Of a stretch of 64,000 nt of DNA, positions 11,620 to 23,100 are shown one piece after another. The stretch's first letter is position 1, and the number at the start of each line of letters is the position of its first letter. The DNA comes from Clarkia xantiana subsp. parviflora (taxonomy: Eukaryota; Streptophyta; Magnoliopsida; Myrtales; Onagraceae), in the NCBI GenBank assembly GCA_036873135.1, contig JAPTYO010000005.1, forward strand, positions 13,618,166 through 13,682,165. Reading direction: 5' to 3'. A model generated the notes under the pieces. The model searched no databases. It saw only the letters and a program-made list of their open reading frames with translations, and was not told the origin of the DNA. The translations under genes were made by a program, and so were the position numbers.

Positions 11620-13821
11620 TTACAACGTGAGCGATATCTAGTCTAGTGCATGACATTAAGTACATGACACTTCCAATAATTCGAGCGTACTCAATTTGGG
11701 AAAACCATTCTCCCTTATTCTTTGAAATTACTTACTCGTATCTATCGGAGTACTGACCTCGTTCTTGTCATCTTTGTTGAATTTATCCAAATACTTGTCA
11801 ATATATGAGTTTGACTTAGAATGAGACATTCTGATGATCTAATGAGTTTTAATCCAAAGATCACATCGGCAAGATCCATGTCTTTCAGGTCAATACTCAA
11901 ATTCAACATAGGTCCAGTGGACCGGACCACCTCATCGTTATTTCCAACGATTAGTATGTCATCAACGTAAAACGTTTTTCATACTTATTTATTTTGAAAC
12001 ATTTCTCCAATAAAGCGCTGTCAAATTTATAAAGCCATTATCTAGGCATCTGCGTAAGACTATACATAGATTTGACAAGCTTACAGACTTTCTTTTCCTG
12101 CTCTCGCGCAGAGAAACCCTCAGGTTGTTCCATGTAGATTTCTTCCTCTAAATCTCCATGTATGAAAGTTGTTTTTCACATCCATTTGATGTACTTCTAG
12201 AATTTGCAAGGCTGCAATCGCAAGAACCATCCTTATGAATGTGATTCTAGCTACTGGATAATATGTATCAAAATAATTTCATCATTCCTTTTGTCTATAA
12301 TATTTTATGACAAGTCGGGCTTTGTAATTATCAATTGATCCATCTTCTTTCATTTTACGTTTGAATATCCACTTGTAGCCTAACGGTTTGTCTCTGGGCG
12401 GAAGATCCACCAGCTCCCAAGTGTGGTTCTGCAAGATGGACTCAATTTCACTATTGATTGCCTCTTTTCATAGAGGTCTCTCATAAGAGTTTACGTCTTC
12501 GTGGTAAGTCTAAGGTTCGGCTTCAAGCATATGGGTCAAAAAAATGGACCATAGGATTTTTCAATCCTCGCCCTTTTACTCATCATGGGCTCGACCTCAA
12601 CATGCCCTCCATGTTCTCGGTCTTGACTATTTTTCCTCTATAGTCTCATATGCTTGCCTTTCCTCTAGACTTAGCCAAAAATACATTTTCCAAAGAAATA
12701 TGCATTTATTGATTACATTAACGTATCTTTGTGTTTATTTGACACTTTCGATTCAAATCGATACCCGTTACTATTCTGAGCAAACCCTATGAAAATGCAA
12801 TCAACGGTTTAGGGAATGTATGCGTCTTTTCCGTAGAGGTATCATAATTTTTAGCAAGACACCCCCCACATTCGAAGGCACAAATCAAACATAGTTTTAT
12901 CTTCCTTCTTATGGGGTACCTTATTCAAAAGGTAATTGCTAGTTAAAATAGCTACCCCGTCATAACCCTAAAACAAACATGGTCTCAACCATACTATTTT
13001 AATTTCTACCAGAAAAATGTAATGTGTTAAACGAGTTGGGTATGAAGTTATTACTAATTCTCAACCACATCATCATTGATCCTCGGATCATCCTTTTATC
13101 GTTGTAGATCCTCAGACCATTAACACATCAACATTTTTTTTTTCCAGACCGTTGCGTTTCTCAAACGGTATGATCCTCAGACCAATAAAAGGCCTCGACT
13201 GTTGCACCGCAAGTGCCAAAACAAACATTTTTCATATTTTTATCTAATGCACACTAAGCCAAAACCTTGACCGTCGACAACGTTATTAATACTAATTAGT
13301 TCAAAATAAACATTAAAACGTTGCCCGGTTGGATCGAACCCGCAACCCAACTCCATCGGGGTTTTATGCGGTGTGCAATGACTTCACCGATTAAATCGTG
13401 TTTAAGTCAACACTCTCTAAACAGAGAATAATCGTTGCCGCATTTCTCATTGCGAAAACAACTAATAGTTGAAACTCAAGTTTTTGTTTGTAAACCATGA
13501 ATTTGTTAATTGTTTCATTTTTTTCCTTCATCAAGTACACATAGCGATATTTCGTACTATCATCTACGAAAGTAATGAAGTACTTATTTCCCGCCTCGCG
13601 TTTGGACATATATTAAGTCACAAAACTTCGCTACGTATTTAGACCAAGAAGTTCGGTAATCCTTTCGGCCGAATAAGTTTCGCTTCAACGCAAACTTCAC
13701 ATTTAAGTTCTTGATCTATTTTGATTTTAGGAATATGAAACATGTTAGATAACCTCTGCAAGGTATCGTAATTAATATGTTCTAAATTATTGTGCGACAA
13801 ATTCAGCACAAGAAGGAACAT
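11620..13821 (-). pseudogene. Copia pol remnant (integrase, reverse transcriptase, start of RNase H)
   Basis: Read from right to left on the minus strand. The integrase zinc-finger region comes first (HINYDTLQRLSNM...KCEVCVEAK, 13821-13639). The integrase core start follows (GNKYFITFVDDSTKYRYVYLMKEK, near 13600). Then comes the reverse transcriptase, with a trace of HQMDVKTTFIHGDLEEEIYM near 12120-12200 and FYVDDILIVG near 11942-11972. Next is DLADVIFGLKLIRSSECLILSQ near 11850, then IEYARIIGSVMYLMSCTRLDIAHVV near 11630-11700 at the RNase H junction. The order integrase-RT-RNase H defines Ty1/copia. Frame changes and stops are frequent, so no functional product is expected. Gag is not clearly recognisable. 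Confidence 0.85.
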
Positions 13822-15106
13822 TCTTATCTCATGTTCACTATAGGCACTACGGCCAATGCAAAAATATTTTTATTCATGTTTACTTCAGGCACTACGGCCA
13901 TTACACTTAAAGTAATTCAACTTCATCCAATCAAATTTTTCGTCTATCTGTATTTAACGTACAGTTCTTTTGACGATTTCGTGTGCTCCCAATAGGGACG
14001 CTTCCTCCTCATTTTTTTTTTTAGAATTGTCAAAAAGAATTCCATCTTTTGACTTCAACTTTTGAAGTAAGTCTCGGCGACTTTCCCTGCATTATAGACG
14101 GCGGCCTTAACGAGTGTCCAACCTCGGTAATCAAGGCGTCGTTAAATGGGATAGCATCACTCGCTAGAATAATAACATTTATAGACCACATGGTGGTCTT
14201 TCCCAATTTTAGAGTTGTCCGCCAAGTGTTAGCTACATTCTCATTGAGTAGCGTTCAAACATTGGACCTATGACCAACTCCTTGGGATTTTTTTTTTTAT
14301 AAGAAGTCCGAGCGGTTCGTACCCGACCCCACAATAGTAATCCGGGACATCAAATTCAGATTACTAAAATTCAAATAACGATTTGAATTTCTGATTTCAG
14401 TAATTAAGTTTAATCACTTCAATTACAAAATCAATTTTTTTTTTCTTCTGTTGGACAGAAAATAAACCTGGACACGGTTACTTTCGGTTTTGACAAAACC
14501 AAACCCTCACGGAGCTAACCTTCTGAGTAAACACTCATGTACACATATCGCGGCGTACATACGTGCCAAGGTTCAGGTGTGTGCAATCGATTCGTTGATT
14601 CACACGTACATTTATATCAAATGTAATAGTCAGTGTTTTAGACAAGGAAATAAAATTTCCATAACAATTGTCATACACTCTAAATCGTCTTTAACCGACT
14701 TCTTAATCCAATTTTCAACAATGGATTCAACGACCCCATAAGCCTCAACGACTAAAGTGGGTCAAGTCACCAAAGCCTCCTTAGCAAACATATCAATTTC
14801 GGATGCCTTAATAGGTTTAACAACCTTGACCATCTCGATTTTTCATAGTAGTCTCAACGACTTAGCGACCTCAACGGTCCTAATAGCTTCAACGGCTTTT
14901 GACGACTTTACCAGTCTCGACGACCTAAATGGCCTTAGCGATTTTATCAGTCGCATGTGCTCTCGAGCATGTTCACATTTTCAACATCATTGTTCGACAA
15001 TATTTGTGAACTTTTAGAGAATAAATAATTTTCTCCAAAAAATTGAATCTCAAAATTCAATTAAGCATCCTCTCATAAAACCAACAAATAAAAGTTGCCT
15101 TAAGAT
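13822..15106 (-). other. Copia 5' internal region (gag and leader), decayed
   Basis: The position predicts leader, gag and protease. No knuckle or protease motif was found in any frame. The bases next to the 5' LTR (AAGTTGCCTTAAGAT) do not show the usual initiator-Met PBS, so the PBS is either mutated or of another type. Confidence 0.5.
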
Positions 15107-15863
15107 TGTTGGAATTATTGAGGGTAAATAAGCAAATTTATAAAGTCCATGGACCAAAATGCAACTAATCAAATCTCGGTTACTTACAAGTAATTTCTCC
15201 AATTAACATGCAAGATATAGGCAACACCGAAATTGTACGTATACTTCGACACGAAAACGAATACGTATTTTTATACTGAGGCCCGTGCTAATCACAGTCT
15301 CCTTAAGGCAATTTCGCCCCTCCCCACCCTCGGGTTATGCAAAGAGGTTTATACAAGGGGCGATCACCTCCCAGGATTCAACAGTGTCATCGAATCGTGT
15401 TATGCATGCAACACGCTCGACCGAACCGAACCCAATACCTGAACTCAAACAAAGAACAGAAATGCCGACGACAACGGCTAAAAACAACTAGAAAGGTTGA
15501 ACACGACATAAGTCGAAATCAACCTAAGAAGAACTCTGCAATTTGTCAACACAAAGAACAGAGGAGGAGAAAAATAACTTGGATTCCAAAAATATGGATT
15601 CCAAAAATATTGGATACTCAACCAAAATGAAGAGATCTCATTTTCTTCTACCAAAAAAGTGAAGAGGAAGACTCCTTTATATAGGAGAAGAGAAGGGAGG
15701 AGGATGGTTAAAGTACTCGATGTGGTACAAAATTTCCCCATTTTCATTCACACAAAAAAATGGGCTTGAGTGGGCTTGAGTAACACCATTCAAAATAGCC
15801 CAAAAATTAACTTAAATATAGTTTTAATAAAACAAAGCCCAAATTTTTTTTTTTTTTTCAATA
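15107..15863 (-). repeat. 5' LTR of the copia element (757 bp)
   Basis: Partner of the LTR at 9407. The outer end reads CAATA where the other has CAACA, a single substitution that hides the LTR terminus until the TSD TGAAC is recognised right after it. Confidence 0.9.
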
Positions 15864-15868
15864 TGAAC

Positions 15869-16200
15869 GTGGAAACTCGTTGCCCATTTTGTCAAGAGGA
15901 AGATACAGGGTTCATGCTTTTCCAATGTGCGTAGAAAATTCCGATATGGTTTGCTACATTGAACATTAGAGCTGATATGGTGGGAGCTGGTCAGTTACTG
16001 AGTGGTACACCAAGCTGAAAGAGATGCAAGCACGAATAAAGAAAGAGAAAGGAAGACGATGGGCTATGATTGGAATGGTCAGTTGGACTATCTTGAAAGA
16101 GAGATGTCGAGCGATGAATGAGCACGTAAGCCCAAATCCAACTCAAACTGCAGCAGCAATTAGAGATCAAACCGAGTTCCGTGAATCCCGTAAGAGGCAG
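15869..16200 (+). pseudogene. LINE ORF2 fragment 2 (zinc-binding and RNase H linker)
   Basis: It begins VETRCPFCQEEDTGFMLFQCA, the Cys-rich zf-RVT module after LINE reverse transcriptase, with an in-frame TAG soon after. It continues as GRRWAMIGMVSWTILKERCRAMNEHVSPNP, a typical plant LINE segment before the RNase H domain. It is interrupted at GGCAG by element X and continues in frame at 34925. Confidence 0.8.
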
Positions 16201-16943
16201 TGTTGGATCACGGGCGAAGCTCTATTACGTCCTTGACGGAATGCTCGGACTCCTAAGCTCCGCGTGGTCCTGCACAAGGGGATAACCTGGGTGGTGACCC
16301 AGAATCCCTCTCCGATGCTTAAATGAGTACAGTAATCAATGGGGTGGTAAGCCAAAGTCTAAGCTCGTAATTCAGATTAGGATTTTCTGGGGTAACTTCC
16401 TCCTTTATATAGGAGACGAAGTTACCCAGAGTTACCTGAGGCCATCTTGGCCGTTATGGCCACGATTCCGTATATCTCGGGGGATTCCGTATATTTCGCC
16501 CCACGCTCCGCGTATCTTACCCATACTCCGTGTATCTCGGGCACGCCCTGCGTATCTCGGAGGAACTTATCCGTTATCTTTAACCGTCTCCCACTACCCT
16601 ATCTGGTAGGCGGGTTTCTCGGTCTTATCCTCTGATCCCAAGTCCCGACTCCCGTCGGAGACTCCAGAGTTGTCTCATTCTAGATCACCACCCAGGACCT
16701 TCAGTCTCTGCGGGACAGGTCCAGCCTCTGCGGGGCTTTATCATCGGGGCCTTTACCAAGGCATATCGGGGCCTACTCAGAGGCTTCTTATCAGGAGCGT
16801 ACAACTCCTATGTCGGGCCCGCCTACGTCGGGGGCTCTTCGTACTGGGCCTCTGGACCTTCCGGGCCTTTACGAGGCCCACTGGACTTACTTGCTGTCCA
16901 TTGGATGTTTAACGGGGCTAACGATTACTATCGGAACCCATCA
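16201..16943 (-). repeat. LTR A: 3' LTR of X (743 bp)
   Basis: In element sense it starts TGATGGGTTCCGATAG and ends GTGATCCAACA. The TATA box TATATAAA is on the minus strand at 16404-16411. U3 carries about five degenerate repeats of the type CCGTGTATCTCGGG. Diagnostic bases shared with D and not B/C: A at 16382, A at 16561, T at 16895 (plus-strand reading). Confidence 0.95.
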
Positions 16944-17401
16944 TTTGCCCCCAAGACATGGGGGACTTTTAGTCCGTCGTGTCTTCTGATCTCATGTCTG
17001 CCAACCTTATCGTCGGAGGCCTTTGCCTTTATATCTTCCGATACCACCATCGGAACCTTTTACCTTCGCAATTTCTGATGCCTCAATTAGGGGCTTTTTG
17101 TCTTTATATCCTCCGATGCCACCGTCGGAGGTTCTGATCTTTGCGTGTGACTGTCACGTGTCAGAGTCTCTTTCTTATGATTACTCTGGGCCCCACGTGC
17201 AGTTGCCAAATCCGAGGAGTCTCCTCGTCTACTGCAGCATTAAATGCCTGAGGATAGAGAAATGACGCTCACATCAGCGTGACTGTCGTTTTCTGAAAAA
17301 GGCACTCATCACGTCAGCATTGTCTTTTCTGTGTTGTCTCTTAATCTTCGACGGTCGAGATTGAATTGTTTCATCTTCAACGGTTCAGATTAAGTCCGTC
17401 C
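16944..17401 (-). other. X 3' noncoding region with PPT, left of the Y insertion
   Basis: It starts with the reverse complement of the polypurine tract (TTTGCCCCCAAGACATGGGGG) and ends with the Y target site CGTCC. It matches 18145-18602 of Y with about four substitutions. There is no coding content. Confidence 0.9.
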
Positions 17402-18144
17402 TGTTGAATCACGGGCGAAGCTCTGTTACGTCCTTGACGGAATGCTCGGACTCCTAAGCTCCGCGTGGTCCTGCACAAGGGGATAACCTGGGTGGTGACC
17501 CAGAATCCCTCTCCGATGCTTAAATGAGTACAGTAATCAATGGGGTGGTAAGCCAAAGTCTAAGCTCGTAATTCAGATTAGGGTTTTCTGGGGTAACTTC
17601 CTCCTTTATATAGGAGACGAAGTTACCCAGAGTTACCTGAGGCCATCTTGGCCGTTATGGCCACGATTCCGTATATCTCGGGGGATTCCGTATATTTCGC
17701 CCCACGCTCCGCGTATCTTACCCATACTCCGTGTATCTCGGGCACGCCCTGCGTATCTCGGGGGAACTTATCCGTTATCTTTAACCGTCTCCCACTACCC
17801 TATCTGGTAGGCGGGTTTCTCGGTCTTATCCTCTGATCCCAAGTCCCGACTCCCGTCGGAGACTCCAGAGTTGTCTCATTCTAGATCACCACCCAGGACC
17901 TTCAGTCTCTGCGGGACAGGTCCAGCCTCTGCGGGGCTTTATCATCGGGGCCTTTTCCAAGGCATATCGGGGCCTACTCAGAGGCTTCTTATCAGGAGCG
18001 TACAACTCCTATGTCGGGCCCGCCTACGTCGGGGGCTCTTCGTACTGGGCCTCTGGACCTTCCGGGCCTTTACGAGGCCCACTGGACTTACTTGCCGTCC
18101 ATTGGATGTTTAACGGGGCTAACGATTACTATCGGAACCCATCA
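17402..18144 (-). repeat. LTR B: 3' LTR of Y (743 bp)
   Basis: Its left end reads TGTTGAATCACGGG where the other three LTRs have TGTTGGATC. A second private change is TTTTCCAAGG for TTTACCAAGG. It is followed by the Y polypurine tract. Confidence 0.95.
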
Positions 18145-18618
18145 TTTGCCCCCAAGACATGGGGGACTTTTAGTCCGTCGTGTCTTCTGATCTCATGCCT
18201 GCCAACCTTATCGTCGGAGGCCTTTGCCTTTATATCTTCCGATACCACCGTCGGAACCTTTTACCTTCGCAATTTCTGATGCCTCAGTTAGGGGCTTTTT
18301 GTCTTTATATCCTCCGATGCCACCGTCGGAGGTTCTGATCTTTGCGTGTGACTGTCACGTGTCAGAGTCTCTTTCTTATGATTGCTCTGGGCCCCACGTG
18401 CAGTTGCCAAATCCGAGGAGTCTCCTCGTCTACTGCAGCATTAAATGCCTGAGGATAGAGAAATGACGCTCACATCAGCGTGACTGTCGTTTTCTGAAAA
18501 AGGCACTCATCACGTCAGCATTGTCTTTTCTGTGTTGTCTCTTAATCTTCGACGGTCGAGATTGAATTGTTTCATCTTCAACGGTTCAGATTAAGTCCGT
18601 CCAATCTGTCATTTTGCT
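18145..18618 (-). other. Y 3' noncoding region with PPT
   Basis: It holds the polypurine tract next to LTR B and about 450 bp without coding content. The site equivalent to Y's own target (CGTCC) lies at 18598-18602. Confidence 0.85.
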
Positions 18619-18626
18619 TATAAAAA
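18619..18626 (+). promoter_or_regulatory. TATA box of the Y antisense gene
   Basis: TATAAAAA is 84 bp upstream of the first in-frame ATG of the antisense gene. It is identical to the X copy at 26630. Confidence 0.65.
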
Positions 18627-18709
18627 GCCAAGGCCTGGGCAATATTCTCCTTCACTGTCTCCATTTTCGGAAGTACCTCCGTTTTTGGACCTGAAGTTTT
18701 CTTCTCCCC

Positions 18710-19080
18710 ATGTCTTTTATTCCTCAAGTGATTCAAGACTTTACCATGTCTGGTAAGGTTTTCTTCTTCATCGTTCGCTTGTCTCTTTGCTTAGCTTAAT
18801 TGTGTTTTCCGAGTGGTCTTAAGATTCCTTTCAATGGCTAATTTCAGATGGTGGATCTGGCTCCAAGGGCAGGAAACCTTTTAACTTCGACTATGTTCTG
18901 AACGAGATTTTCAGCACTGCTTATGATGCAGCTCTTCGGGAACATGGGCGCTGTGATTATCACTCGGGGATCGACTCCCATAGACTGATTCCTGGCATAT
19001 CACTCGGTAGGGGAATATATCATTTCCGCCAAAAAGGCCGATGCTCAAGGCCGGAAATGCATACCACAAGTTCAGAGTGA
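18710..19080 (+). pseudogene. Antisense gene (mini-aORF) of Y, frameshifted
   Basis: Exon 1 (18710-18752) encodes the N-terminus, through a second in-frame Met-Ser, to a GGTAAG donor. A 95-bp intron ends in TTTCAG at 18847. Exon 2 begins DGGSGSKGRKPFNFDYVLNEI. Compared with X, Y has one extra T (CTCGGTAGGGG against CTCGGAGGGG, near 19000), so the frame changes and ends at TGA 19078-19080 after about 91 residues instead of about 136. The downstream sequence equivalent to the X C-terminus is still present out of frame to about 19217. Confidence 0.75.
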
Positions 19081-19394
19081 AGAGGAGCTACTTCTTCATC
19101 GGAAACACCTCGATCCTATAATTGTAATAGTCATTCCTCTAACGGCTGATCCTGCGGAGCTTTCTGCCACCATCTCCATGGGCTCAACTCCTGCTGACAT
19201 CGCTAATAAGGATTGAGCTTAATACCTGCATCCTTTAGTCCTTATTGCCTTTCTCCTTTGTAACGAATTCCTTTGTATCGCACCTCTTTTTGGCCTTCAA
19301 GCCTTTATCTAAGGAATTTCTTTTCTGTTTTGGTATTGATGATCATTTGCACTTTACTCAAGGCGACTTAAAATTCGCTATTCAGAACGTTCCG

Positions 19395-19670
19395 ATGCAT
19401 TATTAAAATGACTTCATACGTTCAAAATCGGGACTTCACCATTTAAGGTTTCTCGTCCAAAATCGGGACTTTACCACTTAAGGTTTCTTGTCCAAAGTCG
19501 GGACTTTACCACTTAAGGTTTCTCGTCCAAAATCGGGACTTCACCATTTAAGGTTTCTCGTCCAAAATCGGGACTTTACCACTTAAGGTTTCTCGTCCAA
19601 AACCGGGACTTCACCACTTAAGGTTTCTCGTCCAAAATCGGGACTTTACCACTTAAGGCTTCTCATCCCT
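19395..19670 (-). repeat. About 35-bp tandem repeats of Y
   Basis: Seven or so copies of TCGGGACTTTACCACTTAAGG with GTTTCTCGTCCAAAA spacing. They include the CTTAAG core seen in the Z repeats. They lie between the 3' end of gag-pol and the 3' end of the antisense gene. Confidence 0.9.
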
Positions 19671-19729
19671 GCCTTTCAAGGCCATGTTCGTGCCCCCTAG
19701 GGCTTTTATCGCGTCTCTACTGGACGTCT

Positions 19730-20015
19730 TTATTCGTACCTGTTAAGGCTTTTTGCCGCATCATATAGACGACTTACGCGGACCCATTAGGGTCTTTTCA
19801 TACCCGTTAAGGCTTTTGGCCGCATCATATAGACGACTTACGCGGACCCACCAGGGCCTTTTCATACCTAGGCTTTTGGTTGCATCATATAGACGACTTA
19901 CGTGTACCCCGTAGGGCTTTTGTCCATACCTGTTAAGGCTTTTGGCCGCGCCATATAGGCGACTTATGCGTCCCCCGCGGGGCTTTCATCGTACCTCGGA
20001 AGGCTTTTGTTGCGT
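19730..20015 (-). repeat. 64-bp tandem repeats of Y (about 4 units)
   Basis: Units have the form GTTAAGGCTTTTGGCCGCATC then ATATAGACGACTTACGCGGACCC. There are two full units plus two variants. Element X carries about five more full units at the same place. Confidence 0.9.
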
Positions 20016-20159
20016 CACTCAGGACGTCTTATTAACAGTGAGAATGAATTCGAAAGCATTTTAATCGGAAGGCAACTTCTTTTATTCACTAATAATTCAA
20101 AGTAGGCTTACATCGGATTTTATTGGTAGACAATTTGCGCCATTCGTGGCGGCTTTATA

Positions 20160-23100
20160 TCAAACATGATACTTCTTCAAATGTTCACCACTGAAGGAAT
20201 GCTTCAACATCTTGCCTTCGAGATCCTCTAACTTGTATGCATTGGGCACTGGCATCCCCACGATCTTGTAGGGTCCCTCCCATTTTGGTGATAGCTTGTT
20301 GATCTGATCTTGATGAACAAACTCGTTCCTCCGCCAGACAAGTTCTCCCACGAAGAATTGTCGGGACCTGACACGCCGATTGTAATATCGGGCTGTTGCC
20401 AGTCGCATTCGAGCCTGGACTTCATCAGCCTTCCACCTCTTCTCCTCGAGTAGGTCTAAGTCCAGACGTCTCATCTCCTCATTTGTCAGGGGCTCGTAGT
20501 ATTTCGCGCGATGGGACGCCACCGCTATTTCCACGGGAGCAACTGCCTCCGTGCCATAAACCAGGCCAAACGGAGTTTCTCCTGTTGATTGCTTGGGTGT
20601 TGTTCTCACAGCCCATAGCACATTCTCGAGCTCGTCCAACCAATGACCCTGCAGGGCATAGACTCTCTTTTTCAAGCCATCCATCACGATCTTGTTGGCT
20701 GATTCTACCTGTCCATTCGTCTGGGCGTGGCGGACTGAAGCGGTCCGATGCTCAATATTCAATTCTTCTAAGTACTCCTTCAACTGTGTCCCATTGAACG
20801 GAGGGCCATTATCGCTGATCAGCACTCGCGGAACCCCATACCGGGATATGATCTGAGTCTGAAGGAATCTGAGGATCTGCTGCCCCGTTGTTCTAGCCAA
20901 CGCCTTGGCCTCTATCCATTTTGAGAAATAGTCAATGGCCACGAGTAAGTACTTGCACTGACCTCTCGCTTGGGGGAGTGGTCCCACCAAGTCAATTCCC
21001 CATTGCGCAAAGGGCCATGCACTGCTGATGGGCATCAGGTCCGCGGCGGGAGCCACGATGTTTGGGGCGTACCTCTGGCATGCATCACAGGATTGGACCA
21101 TCGCGGTCGCTTCTTTGTTCATCGAGGGCCAGTAGTAGCCTAAGTTCAATGCTTTCCTCACTAGAGATCGGGCCCCTTCATGGCAGGCCGCGACTCCTTC
21201 GTGAAGCTCCCTTAAGATCCGATTTGTATCAGGCTCTGCTACGCATTTTAAGAAAGGTTTTACGTACCCTTTTTTGTATAACTGGTTGTCCACCATCGCG
21301 TAGTTGTCTGCAATCCGCCGCAACCTGACAGCGGCCACTTTATCATCGGGGAGTACTCCCGTAGTCAAGTACGTGACCATCGGGGTCATCCACGTGGGCT
21401 TCTCTTCCTCCTCCGATCCTGTCTCAATAGCGCAGACCTCCGCCGGGTCGATGTTTGAGATAATCACCTTTTCTAGAAAATGCACCCTCCGATTCTCCTC
21501 GGGGGCCACTCCCAGAGCAAACTTGCTTAAAGCGTCTGCTTCCGCGTTTTCTTCTCTCGGGATCGCCTCGATATTAAAGCTTTTGAAGCTTCCCTTCAAA
21601 GTCTGCACCTCATGCAAATATTTCTTCATTGTCGGGCTCTTGGCTTCATAGTTCCCCTGGACTTGGTTTACAACCAAGCTGGCATCGCACTTTACTTTTA
21701 AATGATCGACCCCCGTACCCTTGGCAATCTTAAGGCCTGTGATGAGAGCCTCATACTCCGCTTCATTGTTGGTGGCTTTGAACGTCAACGCCAAGGCATA
21801 TCGTAGGGGTTCGCCTCCGCCGGGCGGTATCAATATGAATCCTGCCCCCGAGCCTTCTACACTCGATGAACCATCAGTGTACATCTCCCAGGTGTTCTCC
21901 TCATTTGGCTGTTCTGGCTGTTGTTCTGTTGTCGGGACCTCTTCCATGGTTGCCCCCTCTGCGGGACCCGTTACTTCCAGATCGGGTGCCGTAGACTCAG
22001 CTATAAAATCTGCCAATGCCTGGCCCTTAATTGCAGTTCTCGGAGCGAAATGAATACGGAACTCCGTCAGCTCGATAGCCCATTTTACTAATCTCCCCGA
22101 CGCCTCCGGTCGGTTCAAAAAGTGCTTCAGGGGCTGATTAGTCAATACTGTGACTTCATGGGCATGGAAGTAAGGTCGTAGCTTTCGAGCGGCAATTATC
22201 AGCGCGAAGAGATACTTCTCAATGGCGGGATAGTTTATTTCAGACTTGGCAAATGCCTTGCTTACATAATAGATGGGCACTTGGTTGCCTTTGACAATTT
22301 TAGTCAAAACAGAACTAACAGCTACATCAGAAACAGCCAAATAGAGGTAAAGCGGCTCGCCTGGAACTGGTTTCGCCAACGGCGGGAGGGTACGAAGATG
22401 CTGCTTGAGTGCTTGGAATGCCTCCTCACACTTGTCGGTCCACTCGAACTTCTTGTTGGCCCTCAGCACATCAAAAAACGGCATAGCTCGATCGCTTGCC
22501 TTGGATAGAAAGCGATTCATCGCAGCCAACCGGCCATTCAGCACCTGGACTTCCCGATGATTCTTCGGGGACTGCATCTCTTCGATTGCCCGCAACTTCT
22601 CGGGGTTCACCTCGATTCCTCTCTGGCTCACCATGAACCCTAGGAACTTTCCCGAGTTCACCCCAAAGGCACATTTGTCGGGATTCAGCCGAACCTGATG
22701 AAACTTCATCCGCTCGAATGCTGCCGCCAAATTCTGGACATGGTCTCCTGCTTGTCGGGATTTCACTAGCATGTCGTCCACATACGCCTCCATGGTTTTT
22801 CCCAACATGTCTCCGAACAACTTGTTCACCATCCGCTGATAAGTTGCTCCGGCATTGATCAATCCGAAAGGCATCACGTCATAGTGGTAGACATCGCTGT
22901 CGGCGTAGAAGGCTGTATGGGGGGCATCCTCCTTCGCCATCTTGATTTGGTTGTACCCGGAATAAGCATCCATGAAGCTCAGCAGCTCATGTCCCGATGT
23001 GGCGTCCACCAGCTGGTCAATCCTCGGGAGCGGGTAGCAATCCTTTGGGCAGGCTTTGTTCAAATCGCGGAAGTCCACACACATCCGCCACTTCCCGTTA

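Larger units (their letters stand above)
9407..15863 (-). mobile_element. Degenerate Ty1/copia LTR retrotransposon
   Basis: A minus-strand copia element is flanked by the target duplication TGAAC (9402-9406 and 15864-15868). LTRs start TGTTGAAAA and end AATTCCAACA in element orientation. A polypurine tract (CATGTGGGGGAT on the minus strand) adjoins the left LTR, which fixes that as the 3' LTR. The internal 4.9 kb holds integrase, reverse transcriptase and RNase H remnants in the copia order, with many stops and frameshifts. It lies inside LINE ORF2. Confidence 0.9.

Noticed and set aside
13330..13350. Possible tRNA fragment (GGTTGGATCGAACCCGCAACC)
   Set aside because: It resembles a T-arm-like hairpin by chance; no cloverleaf or acceptor stem could be built, and it lies inside the copia internal region.
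16447..16912. 62- and 80-codon frames repeated in all four LTRs
   Set aside because: They lie in U3 upstream of or across the promoter, opposite to the element; repetition reflects LTR copies, not gene conservation.
16201..18602. A perfect-looking tandem duplication of 1201 bp (LTR plus 3' region twice)
   Set aside because: Target duplications and diagnostic bases show that the second unit belongs to the nested element Y; the repeat is a consequence of self-nesting.
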